The notes under the pieces were generated by a model. That model ran no database searches, was not told where the DNA came from, and saw nothing but the letters and a program-made list of their open reading frames with translations. Position numbers and translations under genes: made by a program. From contig JANYKS010000075.1 in the NCBI GenBank assembly GCA_025358125.1, forward strand, positions 1 to 61,356: DNA of 61,356 bases, read 5' to 3'. Positions 26,448-34,342 of this stretch are shown here, in pieces (position 1 is the stretch's first letter; every line of letters starts with the position of its first letter). The DNA is from Actinomycetes bacterium. GTDB taxonomy: Bacteria > Actinomycetota > Acidimicrobiia > Acidimicrobiales > Ilumatobacteraceae.

Positions 26448-27584
26448 TCACGGAACCTCGATCTTGAGTTTGCTGTCGATGCCCGGCACCTCGAAGAAGT
26501 ACTGCTGATCAGCGCTCGTCGGCCGAGGCGGCTTGATCACGATGAACTGCTTGCCGCCTTCGCCGACGGCCTGGGTGCACAAAATGAGCGGCACCTTGCG
26601 CTCTTTGTCGGTGCCGGGGTCGACGACTTCGTGGCCGAGGTCGGCGACGAGGCGGTGCTTACCGCTGTCGAGGTTCTTGAACTCGAAGAACGAGTCGGTC
26701 GAGCGAGGAAGCGTCAGAGTGTCCTGCCTACCGTTGATGCCGATCACCTCGGCGTACAGCTTGTCGCCCTGGAGCACGATGAGGCCGGCGAGGTTGGCCT
26801 TCCCGGCAATGGCCCGTGACGAGTGAGAATCCGCTTCGCTCTCGTTTCCGGTGCAGTTGTCGACACTGTCGGTTCGTTGCGCGAGTTCGTGCTTGGCGAT
26901 GTGACGACCACCGGCGACCGCACTGGCAACGCCGGCACCGATGAGGCCGACCGCACCGATGGCACACAGCGTCGCGACCAGCGACCGACCGACCTGACGC
27001 TTTGCGGCAATCAGGGCACCGAACAGCAGCACCGTTGCCGCGATCCCACCAAAGACGATGGCCCCTGCGGCCGATGGGAGGTGGAGCATGATCCGTGAGA
27101 ACGAAAAGATCATCATCCCGAGACCGATCGCACCGAGCACCGGAAGCTCCATCGGGTGCAGGATGCGTTTGCGGATGCCCGCGTTGTAGGCGGCGTCGCT
27201 CGAGGCTCGCTCGCTCCACGACTGAACCATCCACTCGACGGTTGCGATCATCAACACGATCACAGCGATCCAGGTGATTGTCTTGCCGACGATGAGGCCG
27301 ACCGGGACGAGCGCCGAGCCGAGACCGGCCACCATCGGCCACATGCTGCGACCTGGCGCCGGGTGTGCTGCGGAGCAGGCGACGATGCCGGGGGTGTCCA
27401 TCGAGGACACGTTGCTATCCCTGACCCAGAAGTTGATGCCCATCAAGAAGACGAGAACGATCGTGGCCGAGACGAGCCCGAGCGTTCCGATCGCGCCGCT
27501 GTCCTGAGTCGCGCTGTAGATGAGTGTGCCGGCGAGCGCCAGCGCGCTGGCGCCGATGAAGAGTTTCGATCCAGTGGTGAACAC
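26448..27584 (-). CDS. membrane protein, CtaF-like N-part and cupredoxin-like C-part
   Basis: 378 residues. About seven hydrophobic segments lie within 1-222. Segments 2-4 (with RSMWPMVAGLGSALVPVGL) resemble the SWWPI region of actinobacterial oxidase subunit IV (CtaF). Residues about 225-378 are outside the membrane and beta-rich, with SFFEFKNLDSGKHRLVADLG and LILCTQ resembling a cupredoxin sheet with a single possible His and Cys ligand. It follows the subunit III-like gene and leads toward ctaC (93 bases). Could stand in for subunit II/IV of an oxidase-like complex; its function is unproven. Confidence 0.6.
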   Translation of the reverse strand: MFTTGSKLFIGASALALAGTLIYSATQDSGAIGTLGLVSATIVLVFLMGINFWVRDSNVSSMDTPGIVACSAAHPAPGRSMWPMVAGLGSALVPVGLIVGKTITWIAVIVLMIATVEWMVQSWSERASSDAAYNAGIRKRILHPMELPVLGAIGLGMMIFSFSRIMLHLPSAAGAIVFGGIAATVLLFGALIAAKRQVGRSLVATLCAIGAVGLIGAGVASAVAGGRHIAKHELAQRTDSVDNCTGNESEADSHSSRAIAGKANLAGLIVLQGDKLYAEVIGINGRQDTLTLPRSTDSFFEFKNLDSGKHRLVADLGHEVVDPGTDKERKVPLILCTQAVGEGGKQFIVIKPPRPTSADQQYFFEVPGIDSKLKIEVP

Positions 27585-27599
27585 CTTGTTGCTACCTGC

Positions 27600-28190
27600 T
27601 CACTTTGTGACGTAGACAACGAACCACAGCATCGTGAATGCGGCGGCTGCGAAGTACCAATAGATGGCGTGGGCGGTGACGATCTCGCGCTCGCTGGTGC
27701 GCCCGCCGAGATAGCGGAAGGCGGTGACGAACGAGAACACGATGCCGATGATCAAGAACGCGATGAACGTGCCCGTCGCGGCATAGAACATGATCCCGTA
27801 CGCGCTGCCGTCCGCGGATCGGATGGGAAGTGCCATATGGACATACACCGCAACCTGGGCATTGATCACAGCGATGCCGAGCAGGCCGGTGAGGCCGAGG
27901 GCAATCGCGACATGGCGTTTGTCATCGCGCCGGGCCGCGTACACGGCCCACTGGGCGAAGACGCCGATACCGATGAAGCTGAGCAGCATGATGTTGCTGG
28001 GGACCTCCGGGATGCTGATCTTCTTCGGCACCCAGGTTCCGTCGGTGACGCTCAGCGCACGGTGGCGCATCCGAAGCCAGAGGCCCATCATTCCGCCGAT
28101 GAGGGTGAAGCCGGCGGAACATGCGACGGCTGTGCCGACGAACAGCTGGCGGCGGGCCGGCGGGGTCGGCGCTTGGGGTAGGGCAAGCAT
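27600..28190 (-). CDS. heme-copper oxidase subunit III-like protein
   Basis: 196 residues with about five helices. The pattern fits the COX3 superfamily: MLLSFIGIGVFAQWAVYAA, VYVHMALP, and YWYFAAAAFTMLWFVVYV at the end (compare YWHFVDIVWIVIF in the neighbouring ctaE). Conserved acidic residues of the canonical lipid-binding cleft are not evident. The start shares one base with the stop of the subunit I-like gene. It is part of the same unit. Confidence 0.75.
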   Translation of the reverse strand: MLALPQAPTPPARRQLFVGTAVACSAGFTLIGGMMGLWLRMRHRALSVTDGTWVPKKISIPEVPSNIMLLSFIGIGVFAQWAVYAARRDDKRHVAIALGLTGLLGIAVINAQVAVYVHMALPIRSADGSAYGIMFYAATGTFIAFLIIGIVFSFVTAFRYLGGRTSEREIVTAHAIYWYFAAAAFTMLWFVVYVTK

Positions 28191-29848
28191 CAGGCGTTTT
28201 CCCTCTTTGATTTGAGTTCGGGGCTTGATGTGAGATCGGGGCTTGATTTGAGATCGAGCAGTGGTTCAGCCGACATCACGGTATGCAACTCGGCGAAGTT
28301 GTCATCGGGAGCGGGCGAGGACATCGCCCACTCCAGCGTGTGCGCATCCCACGGGTCGTCGCCGGCGAGTTCGCCCTTGCGGAAGCCCTGCAGCGCGAGG
28401 CCGATGAAGGCCGCCACGGTGAGCACCATCAGACCGTGGCCGACGGTCGCGAGCGTGTTCCACAGGCCCTGCGGGCCGCTGTAGGCGAACGTGACGCTGT
28501 TGGCCGGCTGATCGGCGAAGCCGGCGATGTAGTACGGCAGCGACGCCAGCGCGGTCGCGAGCGCGCCGAGCAGCGCGAGCGGCAGCAGCTTTTTGTCGGC
28601 GAGCTTTCGGCCCCACAACTTCGGGCCCCAGTACGTGACCGCACCGAGCGTCGTCAGGATTGCTCCGTAGCAAACGTAGACGTAGGCACCCTCCTCGAAC
28701 ACCGTGCCCTGCAGGCCGAGGTCGAGCACACCGTAGAGCAGCCCGCCGAGCATCCCCATCAGGATCATGCCGAGCCCGAACACGCCGAACACGAGCGGCG
28801 CCGTGATCTTCGGGCGGCCACCCTTGAAAGCGAGCGGGCCGATGAGCAACACCAGCACGGCACCGATCACAGGGAGCGCATTGAAAAAGCCGTAGTCGAG
28901 AAGATCGCCGAACTTCTTGCCGAAATGGCCGAGGTACAGCTTCGAACCGACCCATGGCAGCACGTGCTGGACCTGGGTGACGCCGGTGATGCCGGCGACT
29001 CCGACCAGACCGAGCGCACCGAGCACGAAACCACGCATCGGCATCCGGCGGCGGGCGGCGAGGGGGAACATCTCGGCCGCGAAACCGATTGCCGGGAGGG
29101 CGTAGAGATAGGTCTGGGGTTGGGTGACGGAGAAACCGATGTAGTCGAGGATCCCCTGGTTGCCACCAAACGGAACCCTGTTGTAGCGGTAGCTGACGTA
29201 GAGATAGATAACGGTTCCGATCGCCACCGGCAGCATCAGGATCAGGCCGAGCGCGGTGACGAGGACCGACCACGAAAACAGCGGCACGCGGCGCATGTTC
29301 ATGCCGGGCGCACGGGTCGTGAGCACCGTCGTCGCGAGCGAGATCGCGATCATCGTGAGCCCGCCGAGCATCACGCCGAAGGCGGCGATGAACAACGCGA
29401 CGAACTTGCTCGTCCCGCCACCGGGCCCGCCGTTGGCGATGATCGACAAAATCACCAGGTCCATCCCGAAGAACCAGGCCCAAAAACCGGCAGCGGCGAG
29501 GCGGGCAAACGCGAGCGAGCGGGCACCGAGCTGCAGCGGCACCACCGCGACGGCCAGACCGAGCATGACCGGCAGCACCGCGAAGAGGGCGAGTCCGACC
29601 CGGTAGATCGAGAACAACTGGGTGATGCTGTTGGCGTTGAGTGAGATCGTTGCCGCGTCGATCCGCTCGAACCCGAGCAGGCCGCCGACGACGGCAATCC
29701 CCAACATCGCGATCATCCCGGTGCCGATCAGCATCCGGCCGAGCCGCTTGTGATCGGTCGTGGTGATCCACTCGGCCACCGAAGAGAGGGCGTGCCCCGC
29801 ACCAGATGTGGTGGGGGCCGTCTGCGGTGGGGTGTCAATCGTTGTCAT
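28190..29848 (-). CDS. subunit I-like oxidase homologue lacking haem and CuB ligands
   Basis: 552 residues with about 12 helices, collinear with ctaD (TTTDHKRLG, VVPLQLGARSLAF, LTTRAPGMNM, YWGPKLWG, DDPWDAHTLEW). The metal ligands are gone. The haem a His of helix II is Y82. HPEVY reads QPQTY (243-247), so the CuB His is Gln while the Tyr is kept. The HH pair region reads VQH (293-295). The helix X pair HLH aligns without gaps to GAY (387-389). So it cannot bind haems a/a3 or CuB in the usual way. The scaffold looks intact and the gene has no break, so it is a pseudo-oxidase under selection, not a decaying copy. ATG at 29848 is used; TTG at 29854 is possible. Confidence 0.8.
   Translation of the reverse strand: MTTIDTPPQTAPTTSGAGHALSSVAEWITTTDHKRLGRMLIGTGMIAMLGIAVVGGLLGFERIDAATISLNANSITQLFSIYRVGLALFAVLPVMLGLAVAVVPLQLGARSLAFARLAAAGFWAWFFGMDLVILSIIANGGPGGGTSKFVALFIAAFGVMLGGLTMIAISLATTVLTTRAPGMNMRRVPLFSWSVLVTALGLILMLPVAIGTVIYLYVSYRYNRVPFGGNQGILDYIGFSVTQPQTYLYALPAIGFAAEMFPLAARRRMPMRGFVLGALGLVGVAGITGVTQVQHVLPWVGSKLYLGHFGKKFGDLLDYGFFNALPVIGAVLVLLIGPLAFKGGRPKITAPLVFGVFGLGMILMGMLGGLLYGVLDLGLQGTVFEEGAYVYVCYGAILTTLGAVTYWGPKLWGRKLADKKLLPLALLGALATALASLPYYIAGFADQPANSVTFAYSGPQGLWNTLATVGHGLMVLTVAAFIGLALQGFRKGELAGDDPWDAHTLEWAMSSPAPDDNFAELHTVMSAEPLLDLKSSPDLTSSPELKSKRENA
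28211..28258. repeat. 18-bp tandem repeat in the subunit I-like 3' end
   Basis: Two and a half copies of an 18-base unit (28211, 28229, 28247) encode the tail LKSSPDLTSSPELKS. Confidence 0.85.
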
Positions 29849-30024
29849 GGGCAACAGCTCATTTCGAAACAGCGCGTAGCGGTGCGCGTAGAACCGCCGA
29901 AGCGGCTGAAAATCGGGTCCGTTCTTCCTCCGACATTACCCATAGCCATCACTGCGAGCCGAAATCTCCGCATCAACCCACGAAAAGAGTTTGTCATCCG
30001 ACGATGCCAGAATCGGCCATTCGC

Positions 30025-30972
30025 TCAGAACCCGTGACGGATGAAGACGTCGAGAGTGAGCACGCCGAAGAGCAGCGTGACGTAACTGATGCTGTACCCG
30101 AAAAGTCGCATCGCCCGGTTTGGATCAGGGTTGCGACTGAGCGCCAGTGTGGCGAAAATGAAAAGCGCACCGAGGATGGATGCTCCGACGCCGTAGACCC
30201 AGCCGAGAGAAGCGATGGGGATGAGCACGATCGTGCAGACCACCATCACGACGGTGTAGCCCAGCATCTGGCGCAGCACTTGCGTCAACGGCGCCACCAC
30301 CGGCAGCATCGGCACGTTGGCGGCGCGGTAGTCGTCGATGTGGCGGATCGCCAGCGCCCAGAAGTGCGGAGGGGTCCACGCGAACATCACGGCGAACAAC
30401 AAGATCGGCGCCCACGTGACGTTGTTCTGGACGGCGGCCCAACCGACGAGCACCGGAACGGCGCCGGCAGCACCGCCGATGACGATGTTCTGGCGGCTTG
30501 TGCGCTTCAGCCAGAGGGTGTAGACGAAGACGTAGAACAATGCCGCTGACAGGGCGAGGCAGGCGGAGAGGAAGTTGGCTCCGCTCCAAAGCACCGCGAA
30601 CGCCGCGACCTGCAGCGCGACCGCGAACATCAGCGCCCGGGGGGGCTCGATCAGCCCGGTGACGAGTGGTCGGGACTGGGTGCGCACCATCAGCTTGTCG
30701 ATGTCGCGATCGACGTACATGTTGATCGCGTTTGCGCCTCCGGCGGCCAGGGTGCCGCCCAGCAGGGTGATCAGCACGAGCCTCGTTGCCGGCCAGCCGC
30801 CCTCGGCCAGGATCATCGTCGGAACGGTGGTGATCAGCAGCAACTCGATGATGCGGGGCTTGGTCAGCGCGATGTAACCACCGAGGACCGTCGTCGGCGA
30901 ACGTCGTGTGCCGTGGCCGAGGCCGGAGGGCGCGAGCCGCGACGGTACGAGAGGGCGGGAGCCGACGGACAT
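30025..30972 (-). CDS. ctaB: protoheme IX farnesyltransferase (haem O synthase)
   Basis: 315-residue UbiA-type prenyltransferase that adds farnesyl to haem b, the first step to haem a for the nearby oxidase. Asp motifs are NMYVDRDIDKLM and AIRHIDDYRAANVPMLP, and TKPRIIELLLITT is the family N-terminus. Nine hydrophobic segments. A TACGAT -10 box lies eight bases before the ATG. About 175 bases without a gene separate it from the subunit I-like gene. Confidence 0.94.
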   Translation of the reverse strand: MSVGSRPLVPSRLAPSGLGHGTRRSPTTVLGGYIALTKPRIIELLLITTVPTMILAEGGWPATRLVLITLLGGTLAAGGANAINMYVDRDIDKLMVRTQSRPLVTGLIEPPRALMFAVALQVAAFAVLWSGANFLSACLALSAALFYVFVYTLWLKRTSRQNIVIGGAAGAVPVLVGWAAVQNNVTWAPILLFAVMFAWTPPHFWALAIRHIDDYRAANVPMLPVVAPLTQVLRQMLGYTVVMVVCTIVLIPIASLGWVYGVGASILGALFIFATLALSRNPDPNRAMRLFGYSISYVTLLFGVLTLDVFIRHGF

Positions 30973-31055
30973 CGCCGACCATCGTAGGTCGCTTGCCCGT
31001 CGCTTACCAATGTCCACCTGCGCTGAATGTCTGAATCCGGGGAGTTGGCGCGAGA

Positions 31056-31364
31056 ATGGAGGCAATGCCGAGCGCTCCAGCCCCAACCGTCGTCGATCGA
31101 CCGGATCAGGACGAAACGGTTGCGCCGGACCTGCCCTGGATCGTGTTGGTCTGGAATGACCCGATCAACCTGATGAGCTACGTCACGTTCGTGCTCCAGA
31201 AACTGTTCGGATACAGCCTCGAGAAGGCGACGAGCCTGATGCTCGATGTGCACCAGAAGGGTCGTGCGGTCGTGTCCAACGGCACACGCGAGAAGGCCGA
31301 ACTCGACGTCTTTCGGCTCCACGAACACGGACTGTGGGCCACGATGCAGCGAGACGACGCGTAG
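31056..31364 (+). CDS. clpS: ATP-dependent Clp protease adaptor ClpS
   Basis: 102-residue N-end-rule adaptor that feeds substrates to ClpC/Clp[26 protein letters not shown] is the family core with the Asn-Asp-Pro binding pocket, and [13 protein letters not shown] follows. ATG at 31065 is an alternative start. It is followed after three bases by a DUF2017 gene, a pairing seen widely in actinobacteria. Confidence 0.93.
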   Translation: MEAMPSAPAPTVVDRPDQDETVAPDLPWIVLVWNDPINLMSYVTFVLQKLFGYSLEKATSLMLDVHQKGRAVVSNGTREKAELDVFRLHEHGLWATMQRDDA

Positions 31365-31367
31365 ATC

Positions 31368-31862
31368 ATGGCCAGAAAGGTCAAACCACCGATCGAGCGG
31401 GTCGGCGCGGATTTTCGGATCAACCTCGAATTCGAGGAGCGAGATCTCATCCATCGCCTGATGGGCGAGTTCCGTACCCTCCTCCAGCACCCCGGCGACG
31501 ATGCCCGCCTCGTTCGGCTGTTCCCGACCGCTTATCACCAAGCCGGCGATCGCGAGATGGATGAGGAGTATCAGCGGCTGATGCGTGAGGAACTCGTCGC
31601 GTCGCGGCTCAAGGGTCTCGAGCTGATCGAGGACTTCCTGGCGACGCCGGACGGTGGCACTCCTCGGTTGTCGGAGGGCCAGATGGCTGCCTTCCTGCAG
31701 GCGCTCAACGGGGTCAGGTTGGTACTCGGCACGATGCTCGACGTCAGCGAGGACCATGACATCGGCGAGATCGGCGACGATCACCCGCTCGCCGGGGAGT
31801 ATCAGCTCTACGACTTCCTCAGCTGGCTGCTCGACTGGACCGTCCGGGCTCTGCAGAGCTGA
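31368..31862 (+). CDS. DUF2017 family protein
   Basis: 164-residue all-alpha protein. It is the usual partner downstream of clpS in actinobacteria (domain of unknown function 2017), recognised by EERDLIHRLMGEFRTLL, LFPTAYH and YDFLSWLLDWTVRAL. It probably works with ClpS or protein turnover, judged by position only. Converges on degV with 11 bases between stops. Confidence 0.87.
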   Translation: MARKVKPPIERVGADFRINLEFEERDLIHRLMGEFRTLLQHPGDDARLVRLFPTAYHQAGDREMDEEYQRLMREELVASRLKGLELIEDFLATPDGGTPRLSEGQMAAFLQALNGVRLVLGTMLDVSEDHDIGEIGDDHPLAGEYQLYDFLSWLLDWTVRALQS

Positions 31863-31873
31863 CCGTTGCAGGA

Positions 31874-32692
31874 CTACGGCTGTGCAGCCGGGAACATCAC
31901 GCAACCGACCGTCCCCGGGCCCGTTTCGATGCCGACGCTCGGGCCGACGCGGAACTGCACGACCTCGAGCACGTTGGCCGCTGTGCCGACGGCGTCGGCC
32001 AGGGCCTGGCCAATTGGCGCGAGGTCGCGATGCGCGGTACCGACGGCTACCTTCAGGCCGTCTCCCCACGCAACGGCGTAGCGAGCCATCGCGTCGACTG
32101 CCTCGGCCACGGTGCCGACCGTCTCGATGGTCTTGCGCTCTTCGTCGTCGCGTGTCGACAGCACGCAGACCTCCGGTCGGGCCTCGCCCGTCTTCATCAG
32201 CCGGCGGCCGCTGACGATGAAGATGTTGCCGATGCGCGGCGCCAGCGATTCGGCGACGGCGGCCGCTTCGTCCAACGAGGCGCCTGCTGCTAGCGCCTCG
32301 GCCGCGGCCCAGACACAACAACTCACGCCGAAGCGCGCCGTCCCGGAGTCGACGAGGCGTACGGGCACCGGCGCCGTGTGCGCGGCGAGACGGGCTGCAT
32401 TGAGGGTGCCGCTCACGGCAGACGAGGTGTGCACCGACAGGATCGTGGTGCAGCCGCTTGCGATCAGGTCGTCGTAGGCGGCGGCGAACTGACCTGGGCT
32501 CGGCTGGCTGAACGTGACGTTCGGACGGTGACCGGACGAGAACAAGTCGTAGAACGTGTCGGCGTCGAGGTCGACGCCCTCGAGGTACTCGTGATCATCG
32601 ACAACCACCGTGAGCGGGACGATCTCGATGCCGTACCGCTCGGCAAGTTCGGGGGGCAACTGCGAATTGCTGTCGGTGCAGATTCCGATCAT
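31874..32692 (-). CDS. DegV family fatty-acid-binding protein
   Basis: 272 residues. CTDSNSQLPPELAERYGI opens the family, FSQPSPGQFAAAYDDL and SVHTSSAVSGTLNAARLA form the lipid head-group pocket. DegV/FakB proteins bind a fatty acid for phosphorylation by FakA. Its start overlaps the stop of a possible 31-codon upstream frame (ATGA). Confidence 0.92.
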   Translation of the reverse strand: MIGICTDSNSQLPPELAERYGIEIVPLTVVVDDHEYLEGVDLDADTFYDLFSSGHRPNVTFSQPSPGQFAAAYDDLIASGCTTILSVHTSSAVSGTLNAARLAAHTAPVPVRLVDSGTARFGVSCCVWAAAEALAAGASLDEAAAVAESLAPRIGNIFIVSGRRLMKTGEARPEVCVLSTRDDEERKTIETVGTVAEAVDAMARYAVAWGDGLKVAVGTAHRDLAPIGQALADAVGTAANVLEVVQFRVGPSVGIETGPGTVGCVMFPAAQP

Positions 32693-32784
32693 CGTGCGCG
32701 CCCCGCGGCGACACGGGCAGCATCACGGGCAGCCGCACGGGCAGCATCACGGGCAGCCGCTTTCAGCAGGCAAGCAATGGGCAT
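32689..32784 (-). CDS. possible 31-codon upstream frame of degV
   Basis: ATG at 32784 opens a 31-codon frame whose TGA overlaps the degV ATG. The peptide has an Ala-Arg-Asp repeat (AARDAAR) that would form a charged helix, made by a 24-base tandem repeat. No ribosome binding site or -10 box is seen before it, so this may be chance. Confidence 0.25.
   Translation of the reverse strand: MPIACLLKAAARDAARAAARDAARVAAGRAR
32713..32760. repeat. 24-bp tandem repeat upstream of degV
   Basis: ACGGGCAGCATC and ACGGGCAGCCGC alternate twice (32713, 32725, 32737, 32749). Confidence 0.88.
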
Positions 32785-32920
32785 ATGGAAACGGTAGGCG
32801 AGTTCTCGCAGCGCGTCTCTAGGTCAGGCCATGTTGTGTCGATTCTGTAATCCATTGGCGCGAACGAGAGGTTTCGCTGATAATCTGCGGGCGCTCTCAA
32901 CCGGAGACGAGACGTACCTA

Positions 32921-32993
32921 GCCCCCATCGTCTAGTGGCCTAGGACACCACCCTTTCAAGGTGGCGGCACGGGTTCGAATCCCGTTGGGGGTG
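32921..32993 (+). tRNA. tRNA-Glu (TTC)
   Basis: 73 nt cloverleaf. GCCCCCA pairs with TGGGGGT (one G-T). The anticodon loop CTTTCAA carries TTC. T-loop TTCGAAT is standard. The CCA end is not encoded. First of three tRNA genes in a row. Confidence 0.95.
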
Positions 32994-33007
32994 CTGGCCA
33001 GTTTTCT

Positions 33008-33080
33008 GGTCCCGTGGTGAAGTGGAGTTCACGCCGGCCTGTCAAGCCGGAGGTCGCGGGTTCGAACCCCGTCGGGACCG
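33008..33080 (+). tRNA. tRNA-Asp (GTC)
   Basis: 73 nt. Acceptor GGTCCCG pairs with CGGGACC. The anticodon loop CTGTCAA carries GTC. T-loop TTCGAAC is standard. The CCA end is not encoded. Confidence 0.95.
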
Positions 33081-33144
33081 CTGTCAGCGAGGCAACTCGC
33101 TGGCAACTGGTCGGTTTTCAACCGAACAAGCCAACGCAAGTCGA

Positions 33145-33220
33145 GGTCCTGTAGCTCAGTCGGCAGAGCATACGCCTGAAAAGCGTAGGGTCACCGGATC
33201 GACGCCGGTCAGGACCACCA
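33145..33220 (+). tRNA. tRNA-Phe (GAA), unusual T-loop
   Basis: 76 nt including an encoded CCA. Acceptor GGTCCTG pairs with CAGGACC. The anticodon stem TACGC/GCGTA closes CTGAAAA with anticodon GAA. T-stem ACCGG/CCGGT closes ATCGACG, so position 54 is A in place of the near-universal T. Confidence 0.92.
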
Positions 33221-33221
33221 C

Positions 33222-33270
33222 GAAAGCCGCAGCTCAGAGGGTATTTTACTCCCTCCGCGCTGCGGCTTTC
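33222..33270 (+). terminator. hairpin ending the tRNA cluster
   Basis: GAAAGCCGCAGC (33222-33233) pairs perfectly with GCTGCGGCTTTC (33259-33270). An inner GAGGG/CCCTC helix closes the loop. No long T-run follows, only TTTCTCC. Confidence 0.7.
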
Positions 33271-33300
33271 TCCGTTCCCAGCCGGCGGCTCAGGCACGTC

Positions 33301-33404
33301 GGGCGCGTTGTGAGCGGGCGCGGGCGCGCAGATCGCGCCCTCCGTCGGGGTTCAGACGCCGCTTGGGCGCGTTGTGAGCGGGCGCGGGCGCGCAAATCGC
33401 GCCC
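33301..33404. repeat. 40-bp direct repeat, period 64
   Basis: Bases 33301-33340 recur at 33365-33404 with one change (G to A). The unit is rich in GGGCGC. It lies between the tRNA terminator and the 3' end of trmB. Confidence 0.88.
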
Positions 33405-33446
33405 ACCCTGGGACGCGGACGACTCACCACCGGGGATACCGCCGGT

Positions 33447-34154
33447 TCACCGGATCCGGTGGGCCTCGATGTCGATGGGGCGGTGGCCGGCGCGCAGGCC
33501 CCGGGCTTCGAAGGTCGTGACCGGACGCCCGGGTGGCCGGGCCACGATGCCGCCCGACAAGCGCGGCTCGGCTCCGATCGCGGCGAGCGCTTCCTCGGCG
33601 TAGGCGGCGTCATCGGTGGCGATTCGCAATCTGGCGCCGATGGTCAAGGCGTCGGTGATCAGGCCGAGCCGCTGTGCTGTGACCAACCGTTTGTGCGCAT
33701 GGCGGGGCTTTGGCCACGGGTCGGGGAACCATACGCGGATCTCGGCGGTCGACGCCGGTCCGAGGTGCGCGAGGAGATCGAGCGCATCGCCGACCCACAG
33801 CGCGACGTTGGTGATCCCGCCGTCGTCGAGCAGCGATGCCAGGTTGGCGATGGTGGCCGCGTTCGGTTCGCAGGCGATGACCAACGAGTCTGTGTCACCG
33901 CCGGCCATGGCGGCCGTCGCCTCGCCCTTGCCGCAGCCGATCTCGATGATGAGTGGCCGGCTCGCATCGAATGGAGGAGCGAACAGATAGCGGGGCACGA
34001 GCTCGTCGAGTGCCCGCTGTCGGGTCGGCGAGATCCGGCCCTTGCGGCCACCGAACGTGTAGCTGCCGCCGACCGGGCGGTGCGCCGCGTCGGTCGGGGC
34101 GGGCGCATTCGAAGAGGCGATTGACGCATTGACATGGACGATTGGCGCATTCAC
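33447..34154 (-). CDS. trmB: tRNA (guanine-N7-)-methyltransferase
   Basis: 235-residue SAM enzyme that makes m7G46 in tRNA. Motifs are IEIGCGKGEAT (SAM loop), IACEPN, VWFPDPWPKPRHAHKRL (substrate and catalytic region) and ATDDAAYAEEAL. The GTG start at 34154 lies eight bases after TACCCT and is chosen on that ground. The first 25 residues are low-complexity (NAPIVHVNASIASSNAP) and come from an approximate repeat. It lies next to a tRNA cluster. Confidence 0.9.
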   Translation of the reverse strand: MNAPIVHVNASIASSNAPAPTDAAHRPVGGSYTFGGRKGRISPTRQRALDELVPRYLFAPPFDASRPLIIEIGCGKGEATAAMAGGDTDSLVIACEPNAATIANLASLLDDGGITNVALWVGDALDLLAHLGPASTAEIRVWFPDPWPKPRHAHKRLVTAQRLGLITDALTIGARLRIATDDAAYAEEALAAIGAEPRLSGGIVARPPGRPVTTFEARGLRAGHRPIDIEAHRIR

Positions 34155-34162
34155 CTGGATGA

Positions 34163-34168
34163 AGGGTA
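34163..34168 (-). promoter_or_regulatory. -10 box of trmB
   Basis: TACCCT on the minus strand, eight bases before the GTG at 34154. Confidence 0.38.
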
Positions 34169-34170
34169 GC

Positions 34171-34218
34171 GGCGCGGCAAGGGGTGTTCGAGACGGCGCG
34201 GCAGGGGGTGTCCGATAC
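34171..34218. repeat. 24-bp tandem repeat, imperfect
   Basis: Two adjacent 24-base copies with three changes, starting GGCGCGGCA at 34171 and 34195. It lies between the divergent trmB and LarA-like starts. Confidence 0.8.
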
Positions 34219-34329
34219 TGTGCGCTCCGGCAGCGACCGAACACTGGGTTTCGCCGGCTGGGCTCGGCTGATCGTTTCGACCGGCTTGCGTCGAACCCGG
34301 CCGGATGACGCCGCACCGAGCAGCGGTTG

Positions 34330-34335
34330 TACCAT
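34330..34335 (+). promoter_or_regulatory. -10 box of LarA-like gene, leaderless
   Basis: TACCAT, seven bases, then the ATG at 34343. Confidence 0.42.
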
Positions 34336-34342
34336 CGGCCTC

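Noticed and set aside
28190-29848. Pseudogene call for the subunit I-like gene
   Set aside because: No stop or frameshift in 552 codons, helices and lineage-specific tail motif kept, and tight coupling to the next gene.
33301-33404. Attachment site of an integrated element beside the tRNA genes
   Set aside because: The repeat does not copy the 3' end of any of the three tRNAs, and there is no integrase.
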